64,000 nucleotides of DNA, taken from contig BCIC01000002.1 of assembly GCA_001599835.1 (NCBI GenBank), forward strand, positions 2,003,137-2,067,136, in the 5' to 3' direction. How positions within the stretch are numbered: position 1 is the stretch's first letter; each line of letters starts with the position of its first letter. The notes under the pieces were generated by a model, which ran no database searches, was not told the origin of the DNA, and was given only the letters and a program-made list of their open reading frames with translations. This document shows positions 23,486 through 34,410 of this stretch, in pieces. Position numbers and translations under genes: made by a program. The stretch is from Thermoascus crustaceus. Taxonomy: Eukaryota > Ascomycota > Eurotiomycetes > Eurotiales > Thermoascaceae.

Positions 23486-23603
23486 TTTTTAACAGTAGTA
23501 GTAATAAAATAATATATTAAAAAAAGAAAATAATAGAGTAGAGGAAAAATTTATCACTTAGTAGTATTTAGTAGTGTTTATTACTTAATAGTTAATTATA
23601 TTA

Positions 23604-24317
23604 TTTTTAAAAATTTAAGATTAAACAGCTTTAAATAACTTAATATATTTAAAATTAATATTAATTATTAACTTAAAAAATAAGCTAAAATAATAAAAGT
23701 AGAATAAAATAAAAAATATATATATATAATAATAAAACAGAGTTAAAACTATATTTTAACTAAATTATAAATTCTAAAAATAGCAGAATATAAGTCTAAA
23801 TAACTTATATAAGAATTCTTAATAAATTCTTTTTTTTTAATTTTTAAATAGAACTAAGGCCATGCTACTAATTTATAAGAACATTATAAGGTTGTATTCT
23901 TCTAAGTCTCTGGCAGGTGCCTGCTGGCTATTACTAACTAGCTAGTCATGTGGTACTGCTTGGGGACAACAACCGCCACCTGGGAGTTTCTATCATCCAG
24001 TTCGCTTATCAACCCTCTGATAACGCTTGGGTGATACTCCACCATTTTGCCTCTTCATCGCTATCCATCAACCTGTCCCCCTCTTCCCACCTTCTTTCAT
24101 TCCACCATAATAAGTCTTCCTTTTTGCAAATACTCAGAACATTTATTATCCACTGACGACAGATGGAAAACTCCAACTGACACCAATCCTTAGCCCACTG
24201 CTCTTGTCTTTTCCCTAACAGATCAACCGGCCTACTTTCACCCATAAGACTCGTGGCATCTTGTACAGGGTCCTTCCTACCATACTTATCTGGAAAGGCG
24301 ACTTTTGGACCAGCATC
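23604..24317. other. Boundary between AT-rich repeat DNA and gene-rich DNA; dre2 upstream region
   Basis: The AT-rich, repeat-derived composition ends between about 23,860 and 23,950. From there the sequence is of normal composition and includes the promoter and leader of dre2. Only about 370 bp separate the heterochromatin-like DNA from the dre2 start codon. No other gene seen. Confidence 0.5.
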
Positions 24318-25527
24318 ATGTCTCCTTCTGCTATTACATCTGATTCTATTCCATCAGCTGTTTCTTCAGCTCAATCCTCAACCCGTACACTACTGCTCTC
24401 CCCTCCATCACTGTCATCCCACCCAGAAAAACTCAATGCCATTATCCAGTCTTATGATCTCAGCACAACAGATTTGCAGATGCTTGATCGTCTGGCGCTT
24501 GGCATTGTATCCCTACCGTCCTCAGCATACGACATTGTTGTCATACTAATGGACGCCGATGGCTCTCGTTCGGAGAGCCAGCGGCTTGTCGATCGTCAAA
24601 CTCTCACCACTATCGTTAGAGCTCTCAAACCAGGAGGGCGGCTGCGAAGCGAAGATGGAATTTTTGGGACTTGTGAAGGTCCGGAGCAAACTGAAGCGAT
24701 CCTAGCGGGATTGGTAATCGACGGCAAGAATGGGTTGATGAAACCCGACTATGGAGAACAGCACTCGGTCCCCTTGCGGCTGGGCAAAAAGACGAAGAAA
24801 GACAGCAATGTGGGAACTAGAGATGGAAGTGCGAGAGACCCTGTAGCACAATCTACGTCCGCGGCGAATTCAAGACAAAGTGGCGTCAATGGAGCCAACA
24901 CTTTCTTGACTGGTGTTGGGTTTGTTGACTTCACTGACGATTTTGGGACTTCAGTAGCTGCTAATAGCAACAACTATTCCGACGGTGAACTAATTGACGA
25001 GGATACTCTCCTTGGTGAAGAAGATGTGAATCGACCTATTATACAGCGTGAGTCCATACCCTCCCGTACCCCAAGTGCACAAGCAAACGCCTTATTCCTT
25101 CCCCATCTCGCCGCCCTGGAATACTCTGCATTATATATAGCACGACCGTTGACAATTATTTTATAGCTCCGGAGTGTCGCCCTAAGGCAGGGAAGCGACG
25201 ACGGGCTTGCAAAGACTGCACCTGCGGTTTGGCGCAAAGACTCGAAGCAGATGATGCGGCAAAGCGTGCAAATGCAGACAAAGCTCTTGACGCAATGAAG
25301 TTGGATCGCGATGACCTGGCAGAAGTCGATTTCACTGTTCAGGGCAAGGTTGGGAGCTGTGGAAATTGCGCGTTGGGAGACGCCTTCCGTTGTGATGGGT
25401 GTACGTGCTCAAACGTGCTTTGAATTGAACTCTTCAGTACTAACAATGAATAGGTCCGTACATTGGTCTCCCAGCATTCAAGCCTGGGGAAGAAGTTCGA
25501 CTTTCGAATAATGATGTTCAACTGTAA
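24318..25527 (+). CDS. dre2: Fe-S cluster assembly protein Dre2 (anamorsin)
   Basis: Exons 24,318-25,047, 25,167-25,400 and 25,454-25,527; 1,038 nt, 345 residues. Dre2 works with the Tah18 diflavin reductase to pass electrons to the cytosolic iron-sulfur assembly machinery. The N-terminal two thirds form a methyltransferase-like domain (residues ~20-150). A linker follows. The C-terminus carries both cluster motifs: C247-X10-C258-X2-C261-X-C263 for the 2Fe-2S site, and C308-X2-C311 with C319-X2-C322 for the second site, then the conserved PYIGLPAFKPGEEV. The last cysteine C322 is created by splicing across the second intron. The in-frame ATG at 24,261 is 19 codons upstream; 24,318 is preferred because it gives the short N-terminus usual for fungal Dre2, but the choice is an inference. 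hemB lies 689 bp downstream in the same direction. Confidence 0.95.
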
Positions 25528-26216
25528 GCATATTTTGGGCTACAAGGGTGATTTGTCTTTGGTACACGCCGGGCTTTCAAGCGAATTTTGCAAGTCCATG
25601 TCTTGGGAGCGCGTGGTTATGGATATGGGAGTGCCGTTCTTCAACAAGGGCGACAGTGCAGTGGTTGGGTCAATCGAACACAGCATAGAGAATCTCCTAG
25701 TCTCTTATTAGGCTCACACAAGAACTGTCTAACTTTCCTGTAGTTTCGGACCTATCGGACCTGTCACTGTCTGGGTATCCTCTAATAGCTTCAAAGTCAC
25801 ACGGCTATAGAATAGTAATCTCCTAAAGCTGCTAGATCCGGGATAATTAAAGTGCTGGTAAATACTTTGAGAAAAGTAGATCTGGGATCGCCCCCGTAAC
25901 AGCTATTCAAACCACCAATGGAATGGCGGCCGATGTCAGCCGATGGCAACCTCCCGTAAGTTGGGAAACTAATTCGCCGACCGCGTCCGGAAGCTCATTT
26001 CTTATCTGAACCTAGCCTCGGGTCTCCTCACTTCTTGCAGTCAGAGCTTTATCGGAGACCGCATTGCATGTCCAAACCATACATTTATCAACCCAGAAAC
26101 CCTGTGCTACACGTTTGTTGCATTTGCCCGGAGACAAGAGGGCGACTATTCCCTCTCGCCATCTCTGCAGGAGATCCCTGCGGTGTCGCTGATATTCGCC
26201 GTCACTCGCCGACATC
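25528..26216. promoter_or_regulatory. dre2-hemB intergenic region with a CCAAT box
   Basis: No gene in these 689 bp. It should hold the dre2 terminator and the hemB promoter. A CCAAT pentamer lies at 25,914-25,918, about 300 bp upstream of the hemB ATG. In Aspergillus the CCAAT-binding complex with HapX controls iron-consuming pathways including haem synthesis, so the site may matter. A lone CCAAT is common by chance, so this remains a guess. Confidence 0.3.
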
Positions 26217-27405
26217 ATGTCATTTTCAACCCTAGTTTCTGACATTGCTTTTAGAGATGCCCACCCTGATGACCGCAGTTCACAAGTTTCCCATGTCCAG
26301 TCACAGACTACTGCTCGGTCGTATACCAGCACCGCAGCGACAAGTGTGAGCATATCCGGAGATATCTCGAGTCAGTTGCACGCTGGTTACAGCCATCCAT
26401 TGACCAGGTCCTGGCAAGCCGAGAAGCAACTGACTAAGGTCTGTCGTATCCCAGATCAAGCCACTGACAAATCCATTTATTTCTAACTCTTCCCAGGAAA
26501 TGCTCATCTATCCACTCTTTATTACGGATAATCCCGATGAAGAGACCCCAATTCCGTCTCTCCCAAATCAGTATCGTCGGGGGTTGAATCGATTAACCCC
26601 TTTCCTTGCACCGCTTGTGCAAAAGGGCCTACGCTCAGTAATCCTTTTCGGCGTACCGCTAGACCCCTCCGCAAAGGATGCCCTTGGAACAGCGGCCGAT
26701 GACCCTGCTGGCCCGGTTATCCAGGCCATCCGTCTCATTCGGTCCCGATTTCCTCAGCTCTACGTTGTGGCAGATGTATGCCTGTGTGAGTATACCTCCC
26801 ATGGCCATTGCGGGATTTTACGAGAGGATGGGAGCCTCAACAACGCCCAGTCAGTCGATCGGATCTCCGATGTCGCATTGGCCTATGCTATGGCTGGCGC
26901 ACACTGTGTGGCACCATCTGACATGAATGATGGTAGAGTGCGCGCGATCAAACTGAAGTTGATTGAAGCTGGTATTGCGCATCGAGTCCTCCTGATGTCA
27001 TACAGTGCAAAGTTCAGTGGCTGCTTATACGGACCTTTCCGTGATGCTGCCGGCTCCTCGCCTTCTTTTGGAGATCGCAGGTGCTACCAACTGCCCCCAG
27101 GTGGTCGTGGGCTTGCTCGACGCGCCATCCAGCGGGATATAGCGGAAGGTGCGGATATCATCATGGTGAAGCCAGCGAGCAGTTATTTGGACATCATTCG
27201 TGATGCGAAGGAGCTGGGAAAAGATATGCCAATTGCAGCTTACCAAGTGAGCGGGGAATACGCTATGATTCACGCTGGTGCTAAGGCTGGCGTGTTTGAC
27301 TTGAAGAGTATGGCCATTGAGAGTACAGAAGGTATTTTGAGGGCTGGTGCTGGGATCGTGGTGAGCTACTTTGTTCCGGAATTTCTCGACTGGCTCCGTT
27401 CCTGA
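26217..27405 (+). CDS. hemB: Delta-aminolevulinic acid dehydratase (porphobilinogen synthase)
   Basis: Exons 26,217-26,438 and 26,497-27,405; 1,131 nt, 376 residues. The enzyme condenses two 5-aminolevulinate molecules to porphobilinogen, the second step of haem synthesis, in the cytosol. Visible features: the zinc site DVCLCEYTSHGHCG with C169, C171 and C179; the first active-site lysine K246 in YSAKFSG; and the Schiff-base lysine K299 in IMVKPASSYLD. The block FGDRRCYQLPPGGRGLARRA, which binds substrate carboxylates, is intact. Length and order are normal for fungal HemB. The first ATG after a CT-rich leader is used as start; the 58-bp intron follows codon 74. Confidence 0.97.
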
Positions 27406-28306
27406 ATGCTTGTATTGGCGATATACGGTCTTTCCAGATGTGCTATTCTATATTTGGCCCTGCCAAATTATGTATCCATGGTGCTAAAAATGTCTTTGCG
27501 AGCTGAGGGCTAGAACATTTTTCGTCTATGGTTGGTCTTTGCAGGGAAGTGTTACTGGATTGTCGTTTCAAACAAATTTCATCATAGCTGTTGTCATTAT
27601 GTATGACTATCGAGTCAATTTGTCCAGTTAACACGTGTCCTGCCCGAGCGTTCTTTATCCACCGGTAATACCTTCGGGCTGCCCACTTTGTTCTGTCTGC
27701 TTGAGCTGGGAGAGCACCTGTGTTTTAGACTGCACTCTAGCAGAGAGGGGTGTTATCATGGGTCTAAGCAGCAATAGATGATTTTGCAGTTTAATTTTGC
27801 GACACCAAAAATCGAGCGAATGCAACTTCAAGAATCATTGAAAGCGAGAATGGCCCGTGTGTCTATCTACCAACAGCAGGAAGTACGCTCGTAGGATCAT
27901 TTGAACACGGTGACTCATGTACATGCTATGTGAACAGTCATTGCATACCATGATATCAGGAACATTTCCAAGGTATAACAGCTTTGGTCGACATTGAATC
28001 ACAGCAAGAAAGTCGACCAACCGAACGAAACCAACGATGCTCTGAGCCAGTCAGAGTTATGCGCAGAATGGCTAATGGGATGATTTGAAGGAGAATCGAT
28101 GAGATCAGTTACGACTTATGTAACCTCGAACATGACACCATGAAGTGGAACGCAGAGTCAAAACTTGCTATATTTGACAAAAAGAGATAGAAGTATGCGA
28201 GTATGCACCATTGTGGGAGTGCAAGATAGAAATAACAGCGCCCGGCGGTATACTGAAGATATAATATGACAGCAGTAGCCCCTTTATGCAAGCTCATATC
28301 CCAAAA
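27406..28306. other. Convergent intergenic region
   Basis: This lies between the stop codons of hemB (+) and the Zn2Cys6/acetyltransferase gene (-), so it should hold both 3' untranslated regions and terminators. Several short frames exist but none looks coding. Confidence 0.4.
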
Positions 28307-30504
28307 TCACATATACCTGGGTTTGAGCCCCTGGAACCCATATGCTACAACGTCGGACTTAACTACCTCACCCGGAGCCACGTACGAACCCCGGCGAAGT
28401 CGGACACCTGGATAAATTGTAGAACCAGCACCAACATAACAATCTTCTTCGATGGTAACAGGCCGCCCTTGGTGCCGACTCTGAGAGCCCTTTCGTTCTT
28501 GCATATTGGCATGGGCCATAGAACTCAGGATGGTGACATTGGGGCCTATCCATGTATGCGCACCAATGTTGATAGTACAGTCATCCACAAAGAGACAGTT
28601 CATTGAGATCATCACTTCTTCACCAATGTGGATGTTGTACCCATAATGGCAGTGAAAAGGAGCCTCGACAACGGCACCCTGACCGATAGACCCAACTGAC
28701 CGATTTGAGGTGACACCAGATGGCGAGTTGGCGGCTGAATTTGGAGGTATTAAAACTTCCTTGAGTAAGCGATTCTGCTCTTTAGCACTGACACCTGACA
28801 GCGGATTGCAAGCATTGTTGAATTTCCATAGCGCCGCCTTACAGCGCTCTCTCTCTCCAATTAATTGGATATCAAAAGGCCGATAGAGTTCCCCACGGAT
28901 CATTTTCTCCTTCTCTGTCTCTTCACCGGATACCGGACGAGTGGACAGCTGATGTTCAATACTGAGAGCCATTCTGGCTTGCGCTTGTGGGCTGTTGGTA
29001 TCCGGGTTGGTCATATGAGCTGATCGTTGGTCGGGACCACTTGGGAAAATGGGTATCCCTGGTTTTGGATGAGCACCATGCGAAAGTTCGCGAATAGAAG
29101 GAACAACGTGGTAATCAGCTTTCGGGTGTCCTTCTCGTGATAGCTCATGTATTGGAGGCACCTCTCGGTATTCCGATTTGGCTACGTTTTCTGACATGTA
29201 TGCCGCACTTGGCCAACTCCGTTTCGACCATGATCCGCGGTCGGGTCCAACGCCTGTTGGACTCGTCACGTACTGAGCAACGGCACGGTCGCTATCATCT
29301 ACTGCCATAGGTCTCATTTTACCTGCCTCTAGCTGTGATGAAGTAGACCGTGGCTCGTGCCGCTGAGGACTCATCTCGTGGACATAACTGCTGCTGACAT
29401 CGGGGTAACCTTCTTTCGACTGCAAAGGGACTGGCCCTTTCGCATTGGAAGGCTTTTGCCACGTGCTTCTTGACGAGTAGCCCTCACAGAGGAAACCGCC
29501 ACGGATACAGTTATTGCCTATAGCACAAATTTAGAATCTTTATACATGGTGGTAGCGTGGCGTGTGAAAATATAGACGAGAAGCAGGAAGGTATCTTGTA
29601 ACTTACAGGCAGGATGTTGTTCGTCGCATTTCTTCTTTCTCCTTCGGCAGGTCATACAGCCAGTCTTTGTCCTGTTGCTGAAGACGCGCTTTCTCTTAGG
29701 ACCAACTTGAACTGCAGCCTGCGGTCGCTCCTGAGTATACGCTTGAGGAAACGAGCGCTGATCAATCTCTGCAGGTGCTTCCACCGGGCGGTTTGCGACG
29801 CCCCAATTCTTTTGAGATGGGTCTTGACCCTGAGCCTCGCGTTGCAAAGCTTCCGCAAGCTGTGCATCCGAGGTATCAAGATTCTGCGCTCGCTGTGCTT
29901 GACTAATCAATTGTGAATCATAATCGTGCCAAGGACTGCCGGCCGACGGTGCTCGAGAATCCTCGATACCTTCCACTCGTGGATAAGTCGTCGGGGAAGG
30001 ATTTTGGGGTTCATGGCCTGGGTGAGATGCAGCAGCACCATTGGAGTTTGTGGGCTGTGTTTGCGGCTCAACGTTTTCATCTGAGCGAGGGACTGGGCTT
30101 CTCGGATGGCTGCGGGCCTGGTGTGCGGCTTGAGGGGATGCCTGTCGTTCAGTAGATTCAGACCTCTTCCGCTTGTTCTTGTTTGAGCCTGCTTGAGACG
30201 ATAAACACGGGGACCTTCTGTCCTCTTGATCGTGCCCGACACTTCCACTGTCTTGGGCACGTTCATCTTGTCGTGACGAGGGAGTGTTGTACCCACTGGT
30301 TCCCCAACCACTTTCAATACCTTCACGACGCTCATCATTGCTGTTGGAGGTAACATTGGAAGAAGGGGTAGGCCCGTTCACTCCGCAAACTGACACATCT
30401 CTTCCATTGACTGCAGTGAAGCGGGAAGGACTGTGGTCTGTATTGTGTTCCTTATCAGAGTCGTGACTACCATTAATAACCGGCGCTGATGCAACAGCAG
30501 CCAT
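28307..30504 (-). CDS. Zn2Cys6 DNA-binding protein fused to a NodL/maltose-type O-acetyltransferase
   Basis: Minus-strand exons 30,504-29,607 and 29,517-28,307; 2,109 nt, 702 residues. Residues 1-260 are Ser/Pro/Gln/Asn-rich and look disordered, with a basic stretch NKNKRKR. A basic region (PKRKRVFSNRTKTG) leads into a perfect binuclear zinc cluster: C283-X2-C286-X6-C293-X6-C300-X2-C303-X6-C310. Splicing makes C300. A linker (311-500) holds two copies of a VPxIxELSxxxHPK motif. Residues ~503-555 (EKMIRGELYRPFD onward) match the Mac domain that precedes NodL/maltose acetyltransferases. Residues ~585-690 form a left-handed beta-helix of hexapeptide repeats with the candidate catalytic His635 in SSMAHAN. 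The likely start is Met at 30,504; an upstream in-frame ATG exists at 30,708. The architecture predicts a nuclear protein that can bind DNA and perhaps acetylate a small molecule or sugar; its targets cannot be told from sequence. Confidence 0.85.
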
Positions 30505-33500
30505 TGTGATGAATTCAGAGTGCAACAGGACTGTAAGAGCAGTGAAAACAGGCACACCAGAGAGGTGAAATAGCACTTCGTGCCTGTGGAGTTCGTAGGT
30601 AATGATGTATGGGAAACCGAGTTTGTAACAGTGGACTGGAAGATAATAATGTCCAAGCTCCCTAGGTGAATGGTCTCTCCAGTATACTGGAGGCTCGCCT
30701 GCCCGCACGCTAGCTGGAACGTTGATTAAGACTAGCCAACGGGCCAGATAAAAGGTGTAGGTCCAGGACGGTCTGAGGTCAGAGACAGTGAAGCTGGCTA
30801 ATCAATTTACTGTCTGCCCGGTAACTTCACAGTACTGTTATTCTGTGGGGCGAGATAGAACTAAGCAATTAAAGGTACCCAGGACAGGTCGGTGCTCCGG
30901 GCAGTTCTGGGGAGACCGGATTGTCAATCGGCAGGGTGGTTAGACAATCCAAAAGCCATTCGCCCAGTGCGAGGACAGAGTCACTGAAGGTGCGGGGTGC
31001 TAGGACAAGGGCCGCAAGGCTGCAAAGTGGAAGTCTTTTGAAGAGGAAGACAAGGCACTTGTATCTAGATCTGATTTCTTGTGTGCAGCACTGCGGAACA
31101 AAATGGGGGAAGGATGGAGATGAAGAATGGGTAGCTGTTGATCAGGATGCCACTTAAAACGAGGAAAAAGACAGAAGGGTGGAAAAGAGAACAAGGGAAA
31201 AAAAGGGAGGACGAAAGGCCGGGGCGGGACCGGTCTAGATATTAGTTACTTCAAAGACGGTGAGGGTAGGGGAGGGCTGCTTGGGTAGTAACAGTAGTAG
31301 TGCAGGGAAGTACTAAGTAGTGGTGGTGGTTGCGCCTGTGGTGATAGGTTCCGAACCTTGGATCGCGGTTAGGGACGAAACAGGCGGAATGAATGGGGGA
31401 ATAAGAACGACACTACTTGAACGCAGCGGCAAGCGCACGGCCAGCCGGGCCAGAGGAGAAGCATGGGCAGGAGGGGGGAAGGCGCTGGGCAAGCGCGCGA
31501 GAGGGTCGGGTACTGCGTAAACAGGCTGGGCGAGCGTGAGGGGCGCTGGACTGCGGCGTGCCAGCTGGCTCGAGTTGGCGCGCGATCGGCAGCGGCAGAG
31601 CGAGAAACCCGGGCGTGTCGCCGCGCTGGTTGGCTGTGCTGCGGTAAGCCTGGTTGGCCGGGCGCGAGTCTGAGACAACTTACGCAGGAGACATCCCAGG
31701 CGACACGCCACGGACGAGGACCCCAGGCTGTCAGGTGTCAGGCCTTCAGGAGTGCGAGATGAGGGAAACATGCCCGTCTTGCCAATAGCAATACCGCTGA
31801 CGACGTGAAGCTGTGAACAGCGCGGCAGGGCGGTTCCGACGCGAGGCGCGAGGGGAGGGGCCCGAGCCTTCGAGGCAAGGCGAAGCGAGATTTGACCTGG
31901 CGGACAGCCGAGGGATGACACGACAAGACGGGGGTGTCTGATCTTGCGAGGATTCCTCTCTCCCAATAATGTTACCACTACTACATAGCGGTCTACTGTA
32001 GTCGTTCTCTGTATTTGTGTTTGATCCATGAGCTCGATCCTACATACTATTTCCGGTCTTGCCTGACTTTGGTCGCTTACTCGCCGAGCGCTCTCCTCCT
32101 GGAGAGGGATCGCTAGTGGGGAGCGGCCAACCTTCTCGTTAAATTATTCGCAGTTGGCGCCGGACTGGAGCAGCCAGCGCGGTTAGAGAGGGTGCCGCCC
32201 GTGGCGGTCTGGCCGCTGAGAACGCTGCACAGGCACGGCCAGCAGGGAACTCACGATGCACGGCTCTGTTCCCGTTTTTACTCCCGGGCCGTTGCACAAT
32301 GCTTCCTAGGCATTCACCTTTTGTTCCCGCTTGCCAGAGATGGCCTCAGAACTATTCCCTGGAGATTGCAGTGACATCTGAGAGAATGGTTGTGTACTAT
32401 CTACGCAGTACTTGTATGCAACACGCAGCGCGGAGAATCATGGGACTAAACGAGTGCAGTGGTTAAAGAGAACCACACGTGTAGGAGATGGGTGAATACT
32501 TGTATAGACGAAGACCCCAGAGTCGACCGTATCATGGTGGTGATGTCCCAGGCGATTAAGGCAACAAGTGCTGCGCGCGGGACCGGCAGTACGAGTTACT
32601 GGCGCCATATGCCTTGGTTGCGATCGTTGGGGCGTCTGGGAATGATTTATCGGCTGTCAATAAAATGGTATATAGAAGTTCGACGCATCGTCGTGGATTG
32701 CTTATCTCTGCCAGTTTGGAAGAGTGTAGTCCTTGTGGTAGATAAGTAGTCCATACAACCCAGACCGTTTACAGTTCTGGAGACTCCTTCACGGTCTTGA
32801 AGGGCTATGATGATTACCTCGGGCGGTGACCCTTAGGTTAGGTAGCTTATCGCCCGGGCCTTTCGACAGCACAATTGGCGGATAAAGAGAACAACTTCGA
32901 ACTGGTTATTGATCCGTACAAATCGGACTTCTCACAGAGTGAAATGGACGTCACTGCGTGCGCGACTATGGTTGCATTGGTACCTAAGCGCTCCCACTGG
33001 CCCTTCGCTAGCTGATGAACGCAGAGTCCCTGTGTGGAACTAGAATAAAATCGCTGCTTTCTTATTGATCTTTGATCGATATTAAGATTGCACCCCGTAA
33101 ACCGTAGTTCTGACGTTTGTAAGTCTTTTCTATCTATATGCTGTATATTTGCTATTGTGACCTTTCCTAGCTTATCGTCCCCATGATGGACAAACAGTTC
33201 GAGCTTCAAAAGAAGATTAAGTTTCGCATTTTGCCTGTGGTTGTGTCTGTCGCGCGACACGCCTCGAGAATCAAAAGGCCTTACTCAGTAATGTACAAGC
33301 CTAAAACAGGGGTCTTCCTTGGACGTATGGCCACTGGGATTCCAAGAGGCACAAGGAGTCGAGACCTGACTGAGGAGTAGCCTGTTTGGCGGTGTCTCAC
33401 CGAATCAGCTTGAGCATGTATTCCGTGCTTGACGCTTGCGCTCTAAATACATTCCTTTGTTTCAGCCATAATGGCCTGCTGGCAACCGACCCTTGACACA

Positions 33501-33911
33501 GTTCTTCAATGACATTTGCTCTCTGTGTACGTTGTAAGGACGGGACATCCAGTTGGAAAATGCCCAGCTGGACAAAACTACACCATACCGTACAAAACAT
33601 GTTATCGACTTCTACCCTGGAAATTGTGATGTTGACCTTGCCGTCAGTTTAGATTAAACAAATACCTAACTATTGCAAAGGACAGCAGGGGATGTCGACC
33701 GAGTTTGTTTACAGGGAAAGAACCAGCAATAATATTATCCAGTGAAGTATCCAGGATATTCCACCAGTCAGTACTCTAGTAGTTGTACTTCGATAGAAAG
33801 TCAAATAACAGCGAACAGGCTCTTGAGGTTAGGTCTACATCATGCAGCAGAAAAGAAGAAGCGTTTGAGAATATATATTCTGTTTCGCACTCTTAGAAAG
33901 TTAAAATAACA

Positions 33912-33942
<31 letters not shown>

Positions 33943-34410
33943 TAGAAATTCATAGTCAGAAGGTATGGAAGAGATTGGTAAATAAAGTAATAATCACTGA
34001 AGGCCAAAGGTCCTGTATTTCTCTGTACCAGTGTCCCGGATAAGTTGTTTTCCGGACCCTCAACCTGCCGACCGCAAGTGCTTTTTGAAACCCACTTTAT
34101 CATCACGTGGCAGGTATCACTACTTCCCTGCCAGAGTAAAGATTCCGCAAAGGGCCAATCCATTGGTTACAGCTCGACTACCGAGATTTTTTGCCATATG
34201 CAATTGTATGCTCACAATGTCCTGTATTCGGTCTGATATGACGGCTGTGGTCCGCTGGGTGCGATTGCCAATATATATGGATCCCTCTAACCCATTGCCT
34301 TAAAGGCTTTTCTTTTGCCTTTCCTGCTTGCTGTTGTTTCCGATATCTGCTTATAATCCCAAACGTGATTTATTGATACCAGCTTTAGCCCCGTGTCCTA
34401 TTTGTTCACC
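30505..34410. other. Long intergenic region with a GC-rich segment
   Basis: Nearly 4 kb between the divergent Zn2Cys6/acetyltransferase gene (-) and the monooxygenase gene (+). The part at about 31,300-32,200 is GC-rich and carries overlapping open frames on both strands, the longest 238 codons on the minus strand (32,029-31,313). Their residue make-up (Arg/Ser/Pro/Ala-rich, no domain) looks like chance opening in GC-rich promoter or leader DNA. I see no supportable gene here. A long upstream region suits a heavily regulated transcription factor gene. Confidence 0.4.
33915..33944 (+). repeat. (AAT)n microsatellite
   Basis: About ten uninterrupted trinucleotide units in the upstream region of the monooxygenase gene. 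A simple sequence repeat; likely variable between strains. Confidence 0.9.

Noticed and set aside
31313..32029. 238-codon minus-strand open frame that could be a gene
   Set aside because: No domain, Arg/Pro/Ala/Ser-heavy composition, overlapping open frames on the other strand, and a position in the GC-rich upstream region of the neighbouring gene; best explained as chance opening.
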